Below, one piece after another: positions 26,937-36,756 of a stretch of DNA of 38,608 bases. Positions within the stretch are counted from its first letter, which is position 1. Each line of letters begins with the position of its first letter. The notes beneath the pieces were generated by a model. The model did not search any database. It was not told where the DNA came from and saw only the letters and a program-made list of their open reading frames with translations. Source of the stretch: Acidobacteriota bacterium (GTDB lineage Bacteria; Acidobacteriota; Terriglobia; UBA7540); contig PLWR01000280.1 in the NCBI GenBank assembly GCA_003165615.1, positions 1-38,608 on the forward strand, read 5' to 3'. The position numbers and the translations under genes were made by a program.

Positions 26937-29900
26937 TTAGAACATAAACTTCAAAGCAAACTGCATGGAGCGTGGATCGGTCTGGACATTAGTGATGCGT
27001 CCGAATGCGCAACCGGCTTGGTGCACTAGATCGGTCTCACCATCGGCTCCCGGCGGCAGGCAGTAACCCGCGTTGGGGAACCCTAGGTTTTGGTGATTCA
27101 ACGCGTTGAACATTTCCCATCGAAGCTGGAAGTACCTTTTCTCCCCAACGGGGAACCGCTTGCTCAATGCAGCGTCCAAGTTCCAGAAGCCGGGAGAGCG
27201 GAGGGTGGGAATGACCGGTCCCGCCGTGCCCCATTGGTAAGCCAAGGGGGAGTTGGGGTCGTAATTTGCCCAGAAACTCTGGTCCGTACCGAAAGGAGGC
27301 GAAAAGGCCGCCGCATTAATCCAGTGAGCCTGGTTTTGGCCGCCTGGCACGGCTTTGGGATTTCCAATCAGATCCGGCCGGCAAGTGAGTTGGTCGCAGG
27401 GGCCTGAGACCGCAATCGGTATGCCGCTCTGGGCGTTGAAGGTCCCGCTCAGTTGCCAACCGCCCACAAACCCGTTCAACAATCGGCTTTGGTTCAGGAA
27501 TGCCTTGCCCTTCCCAAACGGAAGTTCATAGGTCGAAGCAAGGTTGAACATCTGGGGAATGTCGTCGACGGCTAGGGATCGGTCGCACTGCCGGCAGTCA
27601 GGGTTCTGGTACGTGGAGGAAAACACATAGGGGAGGGCGCCCACCCGTCCGCCGACGAGGTTGCCTAGGCTGACGTGGAACGGGTCCGAGTTCCAAATGC
27701 CTGCCTGGTCCACGTGCTCTGTTGAAATCTTCTTGGAGTTAGTGTAGGCGGCGATAAAGGTGAACCCGGAGGACAGGCGCTTTTGCAACCGCACGTTCAA
27801 TGCGTTGTAGCTGCTGTTGTCGTCCGCGCCGGGCGCCACACTGACGCCCCCGAAGGCTGGGAAGGGGGATTGCAGAATGTAGTTCGGGAGTTGGTCGGTG
27901 CCCCAAATGTTGGCTAACGCCGCAGCGGTTTTCCCGGAGTAATAGTTCGTAATCGGAACCACAGCATCGATGCTGCTGCGTTCCTGAATCTGCTTGCTTA
28001 GGGGGACGTAATCGTAATTCTCACCTCCGGTCCCCAGCAGATGCGATCCCTCGTTGCCGAAGTAACCCACACTGAGGGCAAGATGGCCGGGCAACTCGCG
28101 CTGAATTTCCAGATTCCACATCTGCACCATCGGAAATCGCCTCGGTTTTGCCATAGCGACGACTCCGTAGCCGAAGTCGGGGCCTTTCTTGTAGACGTTG
28201 GACACGGGCGTATACGGCGGAGTAGCAATGGCCCCCACGTTTACGCCGGGCGTTAACGGAAAAGCCACGCACTCTCCCGTGTATGACGCGCATTGCTGCG
28301 GGTAGTAACTGCCACCCCAGGATGTCGCAGTAAAGATGCCAGGGGCCTCTGTAATGCTATCTACCGGATTTTGGAAGTCTTCTATTTGATCGCTGTAAAT
28401 GATATCGAAACCGGCGCGCACTACGGTCTTCCCCTTATCGTGAAAGGGCATCCACGCAAGATTGAAGCGGGGCGCAAAGTTGGCCAGGTTGGACGGAAGG
28501 TAGTTGTGCCCAAGGGGGGTGCCCCCCGGCTGTCCTGGATAAACCACCTCACCTGGGAGGCCAGTAGTGGCATTCGGACATGACACACAGAAGTTAGTCA
28601 TGAAGGCCGCGATTCGATTTTTCGGCCAGCCATACATGTCCCAACGGAGGCCGGCACTCAAAGTGAAATTCGAAGTGACGCGAATATCGTCCTGGAAAAA
28701 GGCTGCCCGGTAACGGGAGCTAGCGTAAATGGGTGAAGCGGCGCCGGTGATGTTGCCGTTGGGCACATCGCCCATCAAGAACTCGCCGAGCCCTCCAGCT
28801 CCTCCCAGACCTGTGACCGGATTATCGTCCGTGCCTCCGCCGAAACCCAACTGAGTGGGAACACCGCTGCCGTATGCATAGTGTTCCAGGCGGTCCAGGA
28901 ATCCGGTTTTCAGGGTGTGTTTTCCGCGGATCATAGTAACGTTATCCTGAATGGTATAGGCCTCGCCCATCTGATACGTATCGGCCCACCCGGCCGGTCC
29001 TGTGGAAAAGTAACCGCCGCCGGGCGTGTAAACGTCGAAATTGGGGACTGGATAAAACTGGGCGTTGGTCGGGATGTTGTATGGCGCGAGTTCTTGCTCC
29101 TGGGCGGGCAGGTCCATGAGTCCGCTCAAAGCGCCCAAACTGGCGTGGAGGAATTGGCGGGAATAGCTGGCGCGGAATTCGTTGATGATTGTGGGACTCA
29201 GCGTGTATGTGTTTCCCAAGCCGATGACTTGGCTTTCATTGTCCGTGGGGTAATTACCGCCAAATCCCCCATACACTGGAGCTGAAGGGCCGGTAAAGGG
29301 CACGCGAGAATACCGATATTGGCCCGGACTGTAAAGCCATTCGCCGAAGAATTTACTCTTGTCGCTCCATTGATGGTCGATCTTGACGGAGAGGTTTCCG
29401 GTCGTTTGCGAGTTCCCCAGAGTTCCCTGATAATTGCTGCAGATGGGAAGTCCGCCCTCGCCTATGGGGCATGCGGTGTTCGGATTGATGAAATTGGGCA
29501 AGGGCATGGAATTAAGGTAATAGAGAGCAAGTGGATTGAGGCCCGGAACGGAGCCGTTCGGGGTGGGGATCGTCGCGGGTATCTGCGCCGAAAAATTGCA
29601 GGTGGCCGCCGTGGGATTGACGGCCAGCCCCCCAACAATAGAACCGGTACACCCGTTGGGAGTAATGGGCGTTCCGAATGCCGAACGGGCGAATTCGCCC
29701 TCGCTGTCAGGGCCGACGGTCGAATACGGGTTGTAGATGCCATGTTGCGCAATGCCCGGGACCTCGCTAAAGTTACCCTTGCGCATCAGGGCGGTAGGAA
29801 CGGTCAGAACCTCCGAACCCATGAGGTGGAGGATGCTTTGGTCATAGGAGAAGAAGAAGAACGTCCGATTCTTGCCATTGTAGATATTTGGGATGTAGAC

Positions 29901-30833
29901 CGGTCCTCCCAGCGTGCCTCCAGCATCGTTGAAGTGGAGCACCTTGGAGGGGATGATCTGGCCGGTACTGCTGATCGAAGTGAAAGGATTGCGCGCATTC
30001 AAGGCGCTATTCCGCAGATAATCATAGACGTCGCCGTGGAGCGAATTCGTACCGGATTTCAGCACGACACTGAACACTCCTGCGCCGGTATGGCCGTATT
30101 CCGCGGCGAGGCCACTGGTAATGGCTTGGAACTCTTCCACGGCATCGGGCGACGGATTCACGGCCTCGTTCTCGCCGATGTTGGAAATGTTGAGGCTGCC
30201 ATCGAGGTACCACGCGTTGCTCCCTCCCGAGCCGCCGTTGACTTCAACAGAGGAGCCCTGCAGGTGGGTAGGGTCGGGCCAGCTCCCGTATTCGCTGTTG
30301 AAGCCGAAATTCGATCCGGGAGGACCAATCTCCGCGGTTATTCCAGGAATCAGAAACACCAGTTGCTGGATGTCCCGCCCAGCCAGCGGGATGTCAGCAA
30401 CAACTTGAGAACCCAGCGTGGTGCTGTAGTTGGTGGCAGCGGTTTCGATCTGCGACGCATTGGCTACCACCTCGATCGTCTGCAGGGTCGTGCCGACTTT
30501 GAGCTGAGCATCCAGCCGGGTTTCCACCCCGGGGGTTATTTCGATATTGGTCATTTCTAATGGGGAGAAGCCGCTCATGGCATACAGTGCGCGATACTTG
30601 CCGGGTAGGAGGTTGTTCACCTGGTAGTAGCCTGTAGCATTGGTTTTCGTAATGGCTGCGATATTAGTGTCCAACGAAGTCACGGTGACCTCTACTCCCG
30701 GCACCACACCTCCCTGGAGGTCTGTCACAATGCCCTCGAGAACACCCCGATTGATCTGTCCCGCCATGGGTAACGCCCATAGAAACATCACGACCAGCGG
30801 CATCATTGCAGTGTACAGCTTGCGGTTTTTCAT
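26937..30833 (-). CDS. TonB-dependent outer-membrane receptor, Oar-type (second copy)
   Basis: The product has 1298 residues. ATG 30833 follows AGGAGG at 5 nt; ten further upstream codons are not supported. The signal peptide is MKNRKLYTAMMPLVVMFLWA..., ending near MAGQ. A carboxypeptidase-regulatory-like domain spans ~27-110 (GVLEGIVTDLQGGVVPGVEV, NNLLPGKYRALYAM). The plug includes IPLAGRDIQQLVFLIPGITA and EFQAITSGLAAEYGHTGAGV. The long beta-barrel ends in QFALKFMF, matching the QFALKLLF end of receptor 1. It is expected to import or bind a glycan fragment with TonB. It is only 77 bp downstream of the 1387-residue glycosidase-like gene on the same strand, so the two probably form an operon and share a substrate. 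It is intact, and larger than receptor 1 owing to longer barrel loops. Confidence 0.93.
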   Translation of the reverse strand: MKNRKLYTAMMPLVVMFLWALPMAGQINRGVLEGIVTDLQGGVVPGVEVTVTSLDTNIAAITKTNATGYYQVNNLLPGKYRALYAMSGFSPLEMTNIEITPGVETRLDAQLKVGTTLQTIEVVANASQIETAATNYSTTLGSQVVADIPLAGRDIQQLVFLIPGITAEIGPPGSNFGFNSEYGSWPDPTHLQGSSVEVNGGSGGSNAWYLDGSLNISNIGENEAVNPSPDAVEEFQAITSGLAAEYGHTGAGVFSVVLKSGTNSLHGDVYDYLRNSALNARNPFTSISSTGQIIPSKVLHFNDAGGTLGGPVYIPNIYNGKNRTFFFFSYDQSILHLMGSEVLTVPTALMRKGNFSEVPGIAQHGIYNPYSTVGPDSEGEFARSAFGTPITPNGCTGSIVGGLAVNPTAATCNFSAQIPATIPTPNGSVPGLNPLALYYLNSMPLPNFINPNTACPIGEGGLPICSNYQGTLGNSQTTGNLSVKIDHQWSDKSKFFGEWLYSPGQYRYSRVPFTGPSAPVYGGFGGNYPTDNESQVIGLGNTYTLSPTIINEFRASYSRQFLHASLGALSGLMDLPAQEQELAPYNIPTNAQFYPVPNFDVYTPGGGYFSTGPAGWADTYQMGEAYTIQDNVTMIRGKHTLKTGFLDRLEHYAYGSGVPTQLGFGGGTDDNPVTGLGGAGGLGEFLMGDVPNGNITGAASPIYASSRYRAAFFQDDIRVTSNFTLSAGLRWDMYGWPKNRIAAFMTNFCVSCPNATTGLPGEVVYPGQPGGTPLGHNYLPSNLANFAPRFNLAWMPFHDKGKTVVRAGFDIIYSDQIEDFQNPVDSITEAPGIFTATSWGGSYYPQQCASYTGECVAFPLTPGVNVGAIATPPYTPVSNVYKKGPDFGYGVVAMAKPRRFPMVQMWNLEIQRELPGHLALSVGYFGNEGSHLLGTGGENYDYVPLSKQIQERSSIDAVVPITNYYSGKTAAALANIWGTDQLPNYILQSPFPAFGGVSVAPGADDNSSYNALNVRLQKRLSSGFTFIAAYTNSKKISTEHVDQAGIWNSDPFHVSLGNLVGGRVGALPYVFSSTYQNPDCRQCDRSLAVDDIPQMFNLASTYELPFGKGKAFLNQSRLLNGFVGGWQLSGTFNAQSGIPIAVSGPCDQLTCRPDLIGNPKAVPGGQNQAHWINAAAFSPPFGTDQSFWANYDPNSPLAYQWGTAGPVIPTLRSPGFWNLDAALSKRFPVGEKRYFQLRWEMFNALNHQNLGFPNAGYCLPPGADGETDLVHQAGCAFGRITNVQTDPRSMQFALKFMF

Positions 30834-30910
30834 ATAGTCCTCCTCCAGAAATTCAAAATGCAAACACTGACGCTTTAGAGAACCAAGTATCAGAGACCAA
30901 GCTACTCTTG

Positions 30911-33900
30911 CTATTGGAGGGCAGCATTCATGAGTTGCCGAGCATGGTCTCTGTTCGTCTTCGACGTGATTAGGAGCACGCCCCGCGATTGAACATCGTC
31001 AATCTGAAAGGTGAGCCGGCCTTCCTGACGGCTGGTGGCGATTTCCTCGAGGGGATGAAGCTGATCAGCGACTAGTTCGCCCACTTCGACCAGGTCAACG
31101 TCGGAAGGTGCGGCAATTGAGATTCGTCCGGCACCAATCGGAAACAGCGCTACTGCATGCGACTTGGTCAGCGGTACGTCGTCTAGCGCCATTGCCATCA
31201 CATGCGGCTGGGCATCAAGCAACTCGGTCCCGTCCACGCTGAACTTGCCCTGCCCTTCCAGGGCGTCAATTGAGCCGTCCTCGCGGACCGCAAACAACGA
31301 AACGCCATAGACTCCCAGCGGCAGATGCACATTCTTGCCGCCCACGTTCACCACGAAGCTCTCAGGATGCTCGATCCACGGACCCGCACTTCCAGCCTCT
31401 TCTCCGCCTGGATTGGTGGCCAGCAGGGTGTAAATCTTCCCGCCCCCCTCGCGATCAATCTCAAAAATTTCGCGGTGGGGCATCTTGGGTGACATCGCTA
31501 CAGAAGGCACTGAGCGCATCGCCAAAAATACGTCGAGCCCCCGCCGGGCGCCGTCCAGGCCCCCGTCCGAGGTGAAGAATACATGCCCACGCCCAAGCTC
31601 ATTCATGGCAGTGATCACATTCCCTGCCGAATCCGTAGCCAGTGCGCGCCCCCCCTCCGCTTGGAATTTGCTCAGCGGATGTCCCAAGTAGGGATTCACA
31701 AGCCCACCCCCTTCGACCGGCACGATGGGAATCTCGCTCCCGGCCGGGTAATCGGCAAGCCACCTCAGCCCCGCAAGCTCACTGAAAAACTTGGTTTGAC
31801 GCTCTCCACCTGCCTCCAATGGTTGACTGAAGTCCCCCGTCAGAAACAGATCGTCCCCTGCCATCACCCGCGAGCGGAGCTTGGTTAGGACTTCATTTGA
31901 CGCATACACGGGATCGGGGTAAATCAAGACACGCGGCTCATTGGGCAGCTTGTCCAAATCTACGTCATCAATCACCGCAAACTGCACCTCATGCTCGAAC
32001 AGCGCGTTCATGATCCCATTCACGTATGTCGGCGTTTCGAATCCCCATCCGTATGGAACAACCGCCTCCTGGTCCTTCATGACATGGGCTTTTGGAATCA
32101 CCACCAGGACCTTCGGTAAATTAAACTGGGGCTGGAAATGGCCGAGGAAATAGCTTTCATCGCGGTACGCAAAGAGGTGCCGCAGGGGGGTATAGTCGTT
32201 CGCATTCGTCACCCCCCAGGGGAAAAGCACGTGTGTTGTATCCTCCCAAACCCAATTACTCACAAACGACCCGCCAGTGGCAAACAACAGATGCGGCTGC
32301 ATAAGGTAAACACTGTAATCTCCGGCGGGCAACCTGGAAGTGCTCGGGCCGGGATAGGGGGTGCGAAGATCGATGTCGCTCGCCTTGGCGCCGCTGTCAA
32401 ACACACCGAACTCCTCAACCTGAAAGCTTTTGCCTGATGCGCGCATATCAATGGCGCGATAGGAAGCCGGGTCGCCAAGTTTGGAGTAAATCTCGGCTGC
32501 AGGCATGGTAACCTCCGAGAGTCCATACCGCTGCATCGCGAGCCCGTAACTTTGCGCAGACACCAGGTAATGCCGACCCGAACTGGAAAAGCCTTCTATG
32601 CAGTTGCGGGACCAATCGCGGAACCGTTGAATTGGGGTGTTTGGGTAGCCGTCGTCGAAAATGTAGAACATGATACCAGGCACGGATGCGTACCGCTTCC
32701 CCAGCGCCTCGCAGATCTGGCGGCTGAGCTCCGGCCGCTCCAGGGCCATGTATTTCGCCATGAAGAAAACGTCCGGTGCGATGACTAGGTGATGTTTCTG
32801 CGCAAGCTGCACCTGCGCATCGAACTGCCGCAGGAGTTGAAGCGGGATGGTGGGAATTCCCGGCTTTCCCCACGCCAGCCCGGGAATATAAATATCGAAG
32901 TAATCGGGCGAAAAGGATCGCATCCCGTATTCCCGCATCTCAGCGAGCCGGCGGTCTACGCTGAGAATGTCTTCATCCACTTGGCCACGCGGCTCAAATC
33001 CATTCATTCGGGTGCCAACAAGCAGTTTTGACTGGCCTCCAATATGGAAATAATTATCGTGAAAGTCCACCTGCGGTCCATGCGCAATGACCTTCGGGTC
33101 CCACACCACGAAGGCGCTCTCGACCCTATCGACCTCGCGGTTGTCCGCGTAGAGAGCCGCCCGGATGAGATAGAAATCGGAGTCAAAGTGCGCAGGTTTC
33201 CAATCGATCGACGGACGCACGTTCGCACCGGGCGCGAGATCCATTTCGACTCGTTTTTCGAACGCCGGAGAGTTTGCGCCGGAAGGTATCAATTGAAAGA
33301 CCACAGCCACATGGCGAAGCACGGGTTCATAATTCTCCACGGTGACCGCAACCTTGGCGGTTTCACCCTGGTAGTAACAATCCATTTCCGGCAACACGTT
33401 GTGCAACCCCAAACCCGTCTCCAAGTATCGCAGGCCATCGAGCAAAGCCTCGGCGAACTCGGGATGTTGAGGCGAAAACAGGTCTTCGTTTTCGACGCCA
33501 GAGAAAATCCAACCTGAGCCACGATACAGCCCGCGGAAATTGGTCATCAGACTGAGGACGGAACCCCGCAGGCGTCCCAGCCGATCGTAAGCGTTGAGCA
33601 GGGGAATCCACCTCGCGCGCGGCCAATTGAAGATGTAGCCGTCCAGATAATTGAAGTTGACGGCGCCCGGACCAGTCCCATTGAGTACACCGGCCAGATT
33701 GGTCAGACCTTTGCGGGCGGCTTGGGCGTAAGCGGGGAAAGTTCCTTCTTCCACCAGCCGCTCACTCTCTTCCAAGGAGATCCGGTCGCCTACCATACCT
33801 GCTGCCACCTCCCCTTCCAAATTCGCGCTCAGTTTGAATGGTTTTCTAACGATATCCTGATCGGGCGGGCGCGTCACGTAAGCCACGTCCTCGAGCTTTT

Positions 33901-35074
33901 CATAGCCGGTGTAGAACATGCCAAGCTGCTGGCGATACGACAATTCGTAATCCGATATGCGCGCCACTGAAGTAGTAATGCCGGGATCGTAGCCACCGTC
34001 GACGAGCTTTCCCTCAGGCGAAAACATAAGAGCACGTCGAAAGGGATGTCCGCCGAGTGTGATCAAGTCTCCGCCACCTTTAAGAAACTGGTAAAGCTGC
34101 GTGCCGGTTGGGAACGGAGAACCATAGGGGTCAACGAAAACATCGAAGTTCTTGCGGTTGAAAATCTCAGGGACGCAAAGTGCTTTCGAGTCTAGGAAAG
34201 TCACGCCATACCCTGCATTGTGAAACACCGTGGCGAGGTACTCGGGCGAGGAAGGGTTAGAGGGCTCAACCGGCAATTCGTCGCGATAGATCGCCACGCT
34301 GCCGCGCGGACCACGCTCGACATTCACCCCCACATCCTCGTCAACAAAAGGATACGGTGTATCCAAGTGGTAGAGGCCAATTTGCAGTATCCGCGCGAAA
34401 TCGTCATCATCATAAAACACGTCTTCCTGCTGCGCGGAATTAGCACCCTGCACAACGACGCGCACGGCATCTATCTGGAGAGCTAGAAACGGAAGAACGA
34501 TCGTCCCTTTTATGTTTCCACGCACCGCGTAGTTCGCAATTTGTTCCCACGCTCCCTTTCGCCGGACTTCTATGTCGGCGTTTCGAATCCCCATCCAGTT
34601 CAAACCGCTCATGACCTCCGGAAAAGTCTGGATGACAATCGTGTCGATCTCTTCTTCGTGCGGGAGCCGGATCTCGAGCCAGGACGGATATTCGTGGCGT
34701 TTGGCGTTCTGCCAACCGTGTCCTTTTCCCCAATTTTGAGCAGTCCAGTCCCCATCAATTGCACCACTGGGATCAAACCCTTCCGCAGTGCTCGAAGCTG
34801 TTGCCCATGCTCCCGCTCCCCTCGAAGCCAGGTTTACAGCGCCGACAGGAAGCTTGAGGTGCGTCCAGAGTCCGTGCCTATCCGCCGTGGCGAAGGCAGT
34901 CTGGCCGGCCGCCTTCTGACGCGGCTGAGAAGAGGTCAGCGTATTGCTGACCGTGCACATCCACATGAAGAAAACGAACGCAACGATGGTCAGCGCTGGG
35001 CACTGCAAACCACGCCGCGTAGGACCTCGCACGAGGGAAGAATATCCACTCCTCGTGACTTCGGATTGAGACAT
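30911..35074 (-). CDS. Large multidomain exported glycosidase-like protein with discoidin domain
   Basis: ATG 35074 is chosen (GGGGGTGAG just upstream); the frame is open to 35191 but those codons overlap a receptor pseudogene in another frame. The product has 1387 residues. A hydrophobic segment (ALTIVAFVFFMWMCTV, ~26-41) is a signal or anchor. Residues ~65-200 resemble an F5/8C (discoidin, CBM32-like) domain (ASSTAEGFDPSGAIDGDW ... YPSWLEIRLPHEEEIDTIVI). Residues ~240-330 look like a class-I amidotransferase-like/ThuA-type fold (YLATVFHNAGYGVTFLD, FLKGGGDLITLGGHPF). A TIM-barrel-like part follows at ~720-920 (RRLAEMREYGMRSFSPDYFD, QICEALGKRYASVPGIMFYI), then a second amidotransferase-like domain (~1030-1170) and beta domains. 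The layout recalls GH42/GH2-like enzymes but is not a standard family. The catalytic residues are not certain. Confidence 0.72.
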   Translation of the reverse strand: MSQSEVTRSGYSSLVRGPTRRGLQCPALTIVAFVFFMWMCTVSNTLTSSQPRQKAAGQTAFATADRHGLWTHLKLPVGAVNLASRGAGAWATASSTAEGFDPSGAIDGDWTAQNWGKGHGWQNAKRHEYPSWLEIRLPHEEEIDTIVIQTFPEVMSGLNWMGIRNADIEVRRKGAWEQIANYAVRGNIKGTIVLPFLALQIDAVRVVVQGANSAQQEDVFYDDDDFARILQIGLYHLDTPYPFVDEDVGVNVERGPRGSVAIYRDELPVEPSNPSSPEYLATVFHNAGYGVTFLDSKALCVPEIFNRKNFDVFVDPYGSPFPTGTQLYQFLKGGGDLITLGGHPFRRALMFSPEGKLVDGGYDPGITTSVARISDYELSYRQQLGMFYTGYEKLEDVAYVTRPPDQDIVRKPFKLSANLEGEVAAGMVGDRISLEESERLVEEGTFPAYAQAARKGLTNLAGVLNGTGPGAVNFNYLDGYIFNWPRARWIPLLNAYDRLGRLRGSVLSLMTNFRGLYRGSGWIFSGVENEDLFSPQHPEFAEALLDGLRYLETGLGLHNVLPEMDCYYQGETAKVAVTVENYEPVLRHVAVVFQLIPSGANSPAFEKRVEMDLAPGANVRPSIDWKPAHFDSDFYLIRAALYADNREVDRVESAFVVWDPKVIAHGPQVDFHDNYFHIGGQSKLLVGTRMNGFEPRGQVDEDILSVDRRLAEMREYGMRSFSPDYFDIYIPGLAWGKPGIPTIPLQLLRQFDAQVQLAQKHHLVIAPDVFFMAKYMALERPELSRQICEALGKRYASVPGIMFYIFDDGYPNTPIQRFRDWSRNCIEGFSSSGRHYLVSAQSYGLAMQRYGLSEVTMPAAEIYSKLGDPASYRAIDMRASGKSFQVEEFGVFDSGAKASDIDLRTPYPGPSTSRLPAGDYSVYLMQPHLLFATGGSFVSNWVWEDTTHVLFPWGVTNANDYTPLRHLFAYRDESYFLGHFQPQFNLPKVLVVIPKAHVMKDQEAVVPYGWGFETPTYVNGIMNALFEHEVQFAVIDDVDLDKLPNEPRVLIYPDPVYASNEVLTKLRSRVMAGDDLFLTGDFSQPLEAGGERQTKFFSELAGLRWLADYPAGSEIPIVPVEGGGLVNPYLGHPLSKFQAEGGRALATDSAGNVITAMNELGRGHVFFTSDGGLDGARRGLDVFLAMRSVPSVAMSPKMPHREIFEIDREGGGKIYTLLATNPGGEEAGSAGPWIEHPESFVVNVGGKNVHLPLGVYGVSLFAVREDGSIDALEGQGKFSVDGTELLDAQPHVMAMALDDVPLTKSHAVALFPIGAGRISIAAPSDVDLVEVGELVADQLHPLEEIATSRQEGRLTFQIDDVQSRGVLLITSKTNRDHARQLMNAALQ

Positions 35075-35075
35075 C

Positions 35076-35541
35076 TCACCCCCTGAGACTCGATATGTTT
35101 CTACCGTTATGCCGAAGATCCTGTACCTGCTCTGTGGACACCACATGGCCGAGCTGCCCGTTCGTCGTGACGAGCTGAGGCGGGGCGGCATTCACTTCCA
35201 CCGTGGAGGTGACTCCCGCCAAGCCCAGCTTGAAATCCACCTTCCGCTGCTGGCTCACGTCCCAGGGTGATCTCCTCCGCTGCTGCCGTTTTTAAGCCCT
35301 TGGCGTCCGCCGTAACCCGAATACGTTCCCGCAGGCAAGAGCGCGATGGTGTAAATCCCGCCGCTACCGGTAACGGTGAATCGCGAAACCCCAGTGGCTG
35401 TGTGCGTGGGGGTCACTCGGATAGTCGGAACAGGAACTCCCCTGGGATCAGTAACGGTCCCCATTCACCCTCTGCCTGCGCCTTCACCGTCGAAGAAGCA
35501 ATTAGCAAGCAGGCGAATACGAACATTATGTAAATGCCCAC
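35076..35541 (-). pseudogene. Truncated, frameshifted TonB-dependent receptor (N-terminal part only)
   Basis: Starting at GTG 35541 (AAAGGATGA upstream), one frame gives a signal peptide (FVFACLLIASSTVKAQAEGE). A second frame continues with GTVTDPRGVPVPTIRVTPTH and GGIYTIALLPAGTYSGYG, the carboxypeptidase-regulatory-like domain. A third gives VDFKLGLAGVTSTVEVNAAP and then NGRNISSLRG with a stop at 35076. These are the first ~160 residues of an Oar-type receptor with at least two frameshifts; plug and barrel are gone. The next gene's start codon lies 2 bp after this fragment's stop. Confidence 0.85.
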
Positions 35542-35631
35542 TCATCCTTTCACAGCCACGGCAATTGCCTCCTTCATCGAATGCTACCCAAGACCCGACG
35601 CTAATTAATAAGTATGTTCGTACAGCCGCTC

Positions 35632-36690
35632 CTATTCAGTCGTGGTGCTTATACGAACGTAGCTCGTGCCACAGCGCTCGATCATCGCCGCCGTTATCGC
35701 TTGCGAAACCAATACGGAGGTAATCCCCTCCCACGGTTCTGGCACCGCATCAATCTTGACGGGCAATAAACGCTCGGAAGCACTACGCTCACCAGTCTCA
35801 ACGAGGATCACTCTGCCTCCGCGCGCAACACAGTCTTCTGCTAGCCGCACCCCGAGTTCTGCCGTCCGTCCCAGCGCCTGGATGATCGATAGGTGCGTGC
35901 CATCAACGTCCAGCAGTGGCCCGTGACGAAAGCCACCTCCGGAGTGCGCGCCCGCTCGGAAGCCGGTCATCTCGCGAATGCACAATGCCCCCATTAACGC
36001 GCCGCCCAGTGCCGGGCCGCGTCCAACAACCTCGATGGTCGTCGCACCCTGCCGAAACTGGTCGAACTCCTTGCGCCGCTCAAAGACGCGGCCAAGACTA
36101 TTTGAGAAACTCTCAACGGCGATCGCTGCTTCTCTCTTCCACTCAAGGCCTACCAATTCCGAGGCCAGAATGATGCAGGCCGCTGTCCCATTTGTGTAAC
36201 TCTTGGTCGCGTTGCCCTGCTCGAGCCCGGCCAGAATCGGAAGTCGGATCTGCGCAGTCGACCAGCACGAGCTTGTAGCTTCGTTGCAGAGGAGAATGCC
36301 CGGTTTGTTTGACGGTTGACGGCAAAGCTCCACCAGTTCCGCGCTCTCACCTGAAGTGGTTACCAGAATCGGTCCCGCAATCTGGTGCCGTGCTCCGTCT
36401 GAGTGGTGCAGCCATTCGCTTGCCTCTGAGGCGAAGGACAAGCGGCCGGAAGATTGCATCCGAAGCGAACCTGACAGCGCCGAGCAGTATGAAGCCCCCA
36501 TGCCGACCCAAAGTAGAGGCAGTTCACCCGAGATCGCTCGCTTCAGCCTTCCGAGTTCACTGCGTATCTGCTCATCTTGCTCGTACGCGCGACACAACAA
36601 AGCCAACCGCTGTGGCTGCTCCTCGCATTCCGCCTTGTAGCTCGCGATCATGCCGTTTGCGACTGCGACGCCATCGTTTGGTGGCCCCAT
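35632..36690 (-). CDS. SIS-domain sugar-phosphate isomerase/deaminase-like protein (GlmS isomerase-like)
   Basis: The product has 352 residues from ATG 36690 (AGGA 8 nt upstream). It holds two SIS domains. The first has LLWVGMGASYCSA (~59-71) and ILVTTSGESAELVELC (~108-123), the phosphosugar-binding Ser/Thr loop. EQGNATKSYTNG (~157-168) corresponds to the GlmS-type ...STKAYT segment. The second SIS has IEVVGRGPALGGALMGA (~219-235) and GGGFRHGPLLDVDG (~251-264). The glutaminase half of GlmS is absent, so it is likely an amino-sugar-phosphate isomerase/deaminase of the AgaS/FrlB type acting in the cytoplasm. It is divergent from a GntR/UTRA regulator, and a strong promoter with an overlapping palindrome lies upstream. 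Which sugar it uses is unknown. Confidence 0.85.
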   Translation of the reverse strand: MGPPNDGVAVANGMIASYKAECEEQPQRLALLCRAYEQDEQIRSELGRLKRAISGELPLLWVGMGASYCSALSGSLRMQSSGRLSFASEASEWLHHSDGARHQIAGPILVTTSGESAELVELCRQPSNKPGILLCNEATSSCWSTAQIRLPILAGLEQGNATKSYTNGTAACIILASELVGLEWKREAAIAVESFSNSLGRVFERRKEFDQFRQGATTIEVVGRGPALGGALMGALCIREMTGFRAGAHSGGGFRHGPLLDVDGTHLSIIQALGRTAELGVRLAEDCVARGGRVILVETGERSASERLLPVKIDAVPEPWEGITSVLVSQAITAAMIERCGTSYVRISTTTE

Positions 36691-36695
36691 GTAGG

Positions 36696-36707
36696 TATCC
36701 TAGGATA
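36696..36707. promoter_or_regulatory. 12-bp perfect palindrome in the SIS-gene leader
   Basis: TATCCTAGGATA ends 5 bp upstream of the SIS start codon and overlaps its ribosome-binding region. It may be an operator or affect translation. It is symmetric by inspection; the function is inferred. Confidence 0.4.
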
Positions 36708-36725
36708 ATAGGTTTAATTCACGAC

Positions 36726-36756
36726 GCATAGTATGCATAGTGGTTATGTTTGTCAA
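36726..36756 (-). promoter_or_regulatory. Sigma-70-type promoter of the SIS gene with palindrome over the -10
   Basis: On the - strand TTGACA (36756-36751) is followed by 17 bp and TACTAT (36733-36728), placing the transcription start about 30 nt before the SIS ATG. The perfect dyad GCATA-G-TATGC (36726-36736) covers the -10 box, a classical repressor position. The divergent GntR/UTRA protein is the obvious candidate. Confidence 0.7.

Noticed and set aside
29319..30560. 413-codon ORF on the + strand
   Set aside because: Antisense shadow of TonB receptor 2, which is strongly supported by signal peptide, plug and C-terminal motifs.
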